Positions 63,272 through 64,000 of a DNA stretch of 64,000 nt are shown here, one piece after another. Numbering within the stretch: the first letter of the stretch is position 1; each line of letters opens with the position of its first letter. Position numbers and translations under genes: made by a program. Origin of the DNA: Agarophyton chilense (lineage: Eukaryota > Rhodophyta > Florideophyceae > Gracilariales > Gracilariaceae); the NCBI GenBank assembly GCA_030374765.1, contig JARGXX010000099.1, positions 310,001 to 374,000 of the forward strand, given 5' to 3'. The notes under the pieces were generated by a model. The model did no database searches, was not told the DNA's origin, and was given only the letters and a program-made list of their open reading frames with translations.

Positions 63272-64000
63272 ATGTCGCTCTTTGTGTCTCCCCTACTTTC
63301 TGCATTCGCTGCGCATGATCCCCAAACGCAGATAAGTTCCTCCCAGATGGGGGAAGACTTACAATTATCGTTCATGTCTTTACCACCCCCTACCAAACCT
63401 CAAGCTAGTGAACATCTTAAAGAAGGCAGAAGATCAACCAAAAAACTGTTGACATTAGCTCAAAAGTGGTCCATAGGCGAATGGATGATAAATTATTCAA
63501 ACATTAACGGCGAAAAAAACATATGCTCCAGGACAGTCAAGCATTTCCCCCAACTCTTTCGCGGTAGCACGAAAGGCAATCTGCAGCGGGCAAGCAGGTA
63601 TTGGCATTCACGATCTGGACTGTGTACGGGACAATGTGTAATAAAGAAGACGGCGAATGTTTCGTTTCTTCGCGCAACCCGACAAGAAATAAAGCGGCAC
63701 TACTGCAAGGCGAAGGTTGTTAGAGGGAGGAGGGTGACACCATAGGTGTTGGGACTGCATGAAAACTTGGTAGAGGAGTTTAATCGGCTGAGAAAAAGTG
63801 GGGTTAAGTTTAACGGAGATTTATTACGTCCCGTACCACTACATCTGATTCAATCTAAACTAAAATTTGATCCATATTACTCTACAATGTCGACACAAAA
63901 AGCTGCAACTCAATCAAGGAACACAAACGACACGCTGGTTTCGAACTTTCAGGTAACGGAAAGGCATTGTAAGTGTGAGGCGTGTCGGCCCATCTCGTAC
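63272..64000 (+). pseudogene. Transposase-like ORF, one nonsense codon, cut by the window edge
   Basis: The frame from 63272 is open to TAG 63743-63745 and then open again in the same frame to the end of the window (about 240 codons). It contains a likely DNA-binding start (STKKLLTLAQKWSIGEWMIN...NICSRTVKHFPQLFRGSTKGNLQRASRYW) and a second helical block (LHENLVEEFNRLRKSGVKFNGDLLRPV), an arrangement like the two N-terminal helix-turn-helix parts of pogo-type DDE transposases. The catalytic domain would be to the right of the window. Family assignment is tentative. Confidence 0.45.

Noticed and set aside
1-64000. CRISPR arrays, rRNA, prokaryotic promoters or terminators
   Set aside because: No regularly spaced repeats or rRNA signatures were seen. 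Stem plus T-run motifs in the LTRs resemble bacterial terminators only in form, in a eukaryotic element.

Overview
This is a eukaryotic nuclear window made almost entirely of transposable elements. The only intact-looking cellular gene is an intronless DPH1 (diphthamide biosynthesis) at 4169-5527 on the minus strand. It lies tail to tail with a decayed, truncated SMC5 copy (2388-4140, plus). Nothing looks bacterial: there are no operons or Shine-Dalgarno spacing, and the elements are Ty3/gypsy, Ty1/copia, Tc1/mariner-like and CACTA/Plavaka-like. An intron-poor genome with gene islands in an LTR-retrotransposon sea suits a red macroalga such as Chondrus, but this is an inference from style; an oomycete or another alga is not excluded.

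Layout. 1-1020: start of a minus-strand Ty3/gypsy element (F) that leaves the window to the left; its 867-bp LTR interrupts an unknown ORF (1018-1380). 2388-5527: SMC5 pseudogene and DPH1. 5875-6445: copia gag remnant. 6745-18125: gypsy chromovirus A, with 864-bp LTRs and target duplication CATCT. 18131-39420: a Ty1/copia element split at 20474/38327 by gypsy chromovirus B (20475-38326, 886-bp LTRs, duplication AGGCC). B is itself split inside its integrase by a 6.7-kb DNA transposon (26998-33710, 18-bp perfect terminal inverted repeats, duplication ACGTT). 39618-39812: Tc1/mariner-like N-terminal fragment. 39970-43910: decayed minus-strand gypsy element E. 44084-48708: related minus-strand gypsy element D, about 468-bp LTRs, with an internal deletion. 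50832-61622: divergent gypsy chromovirus C (446-bp LTRs, duplication TGTGG) carrying an inserted solo LTR (54660-55326). 63272-64000: transposase-like ORF running off the right edge.

Elements A, B and C share one plan: LTR, gag with a zinc knuckle, protease, RT-RNase H, integrase with a GPY/F module, chromodomain, then a long ORF on the opposite strand, the polypurine tract and the 3' LTR. The antisense ORF is the most interesting item. In A it is intact (661 codons, the first 48 inside the 3' LTR). B has a clear but broken homologue. C has a more distant one, open apart from three stop codons over about 1.9 kb. The sense-strand genes are broken by nonsense and frameshift mutations in all three, so no autonomous copy is visible here, although the A antisense frame is still open.
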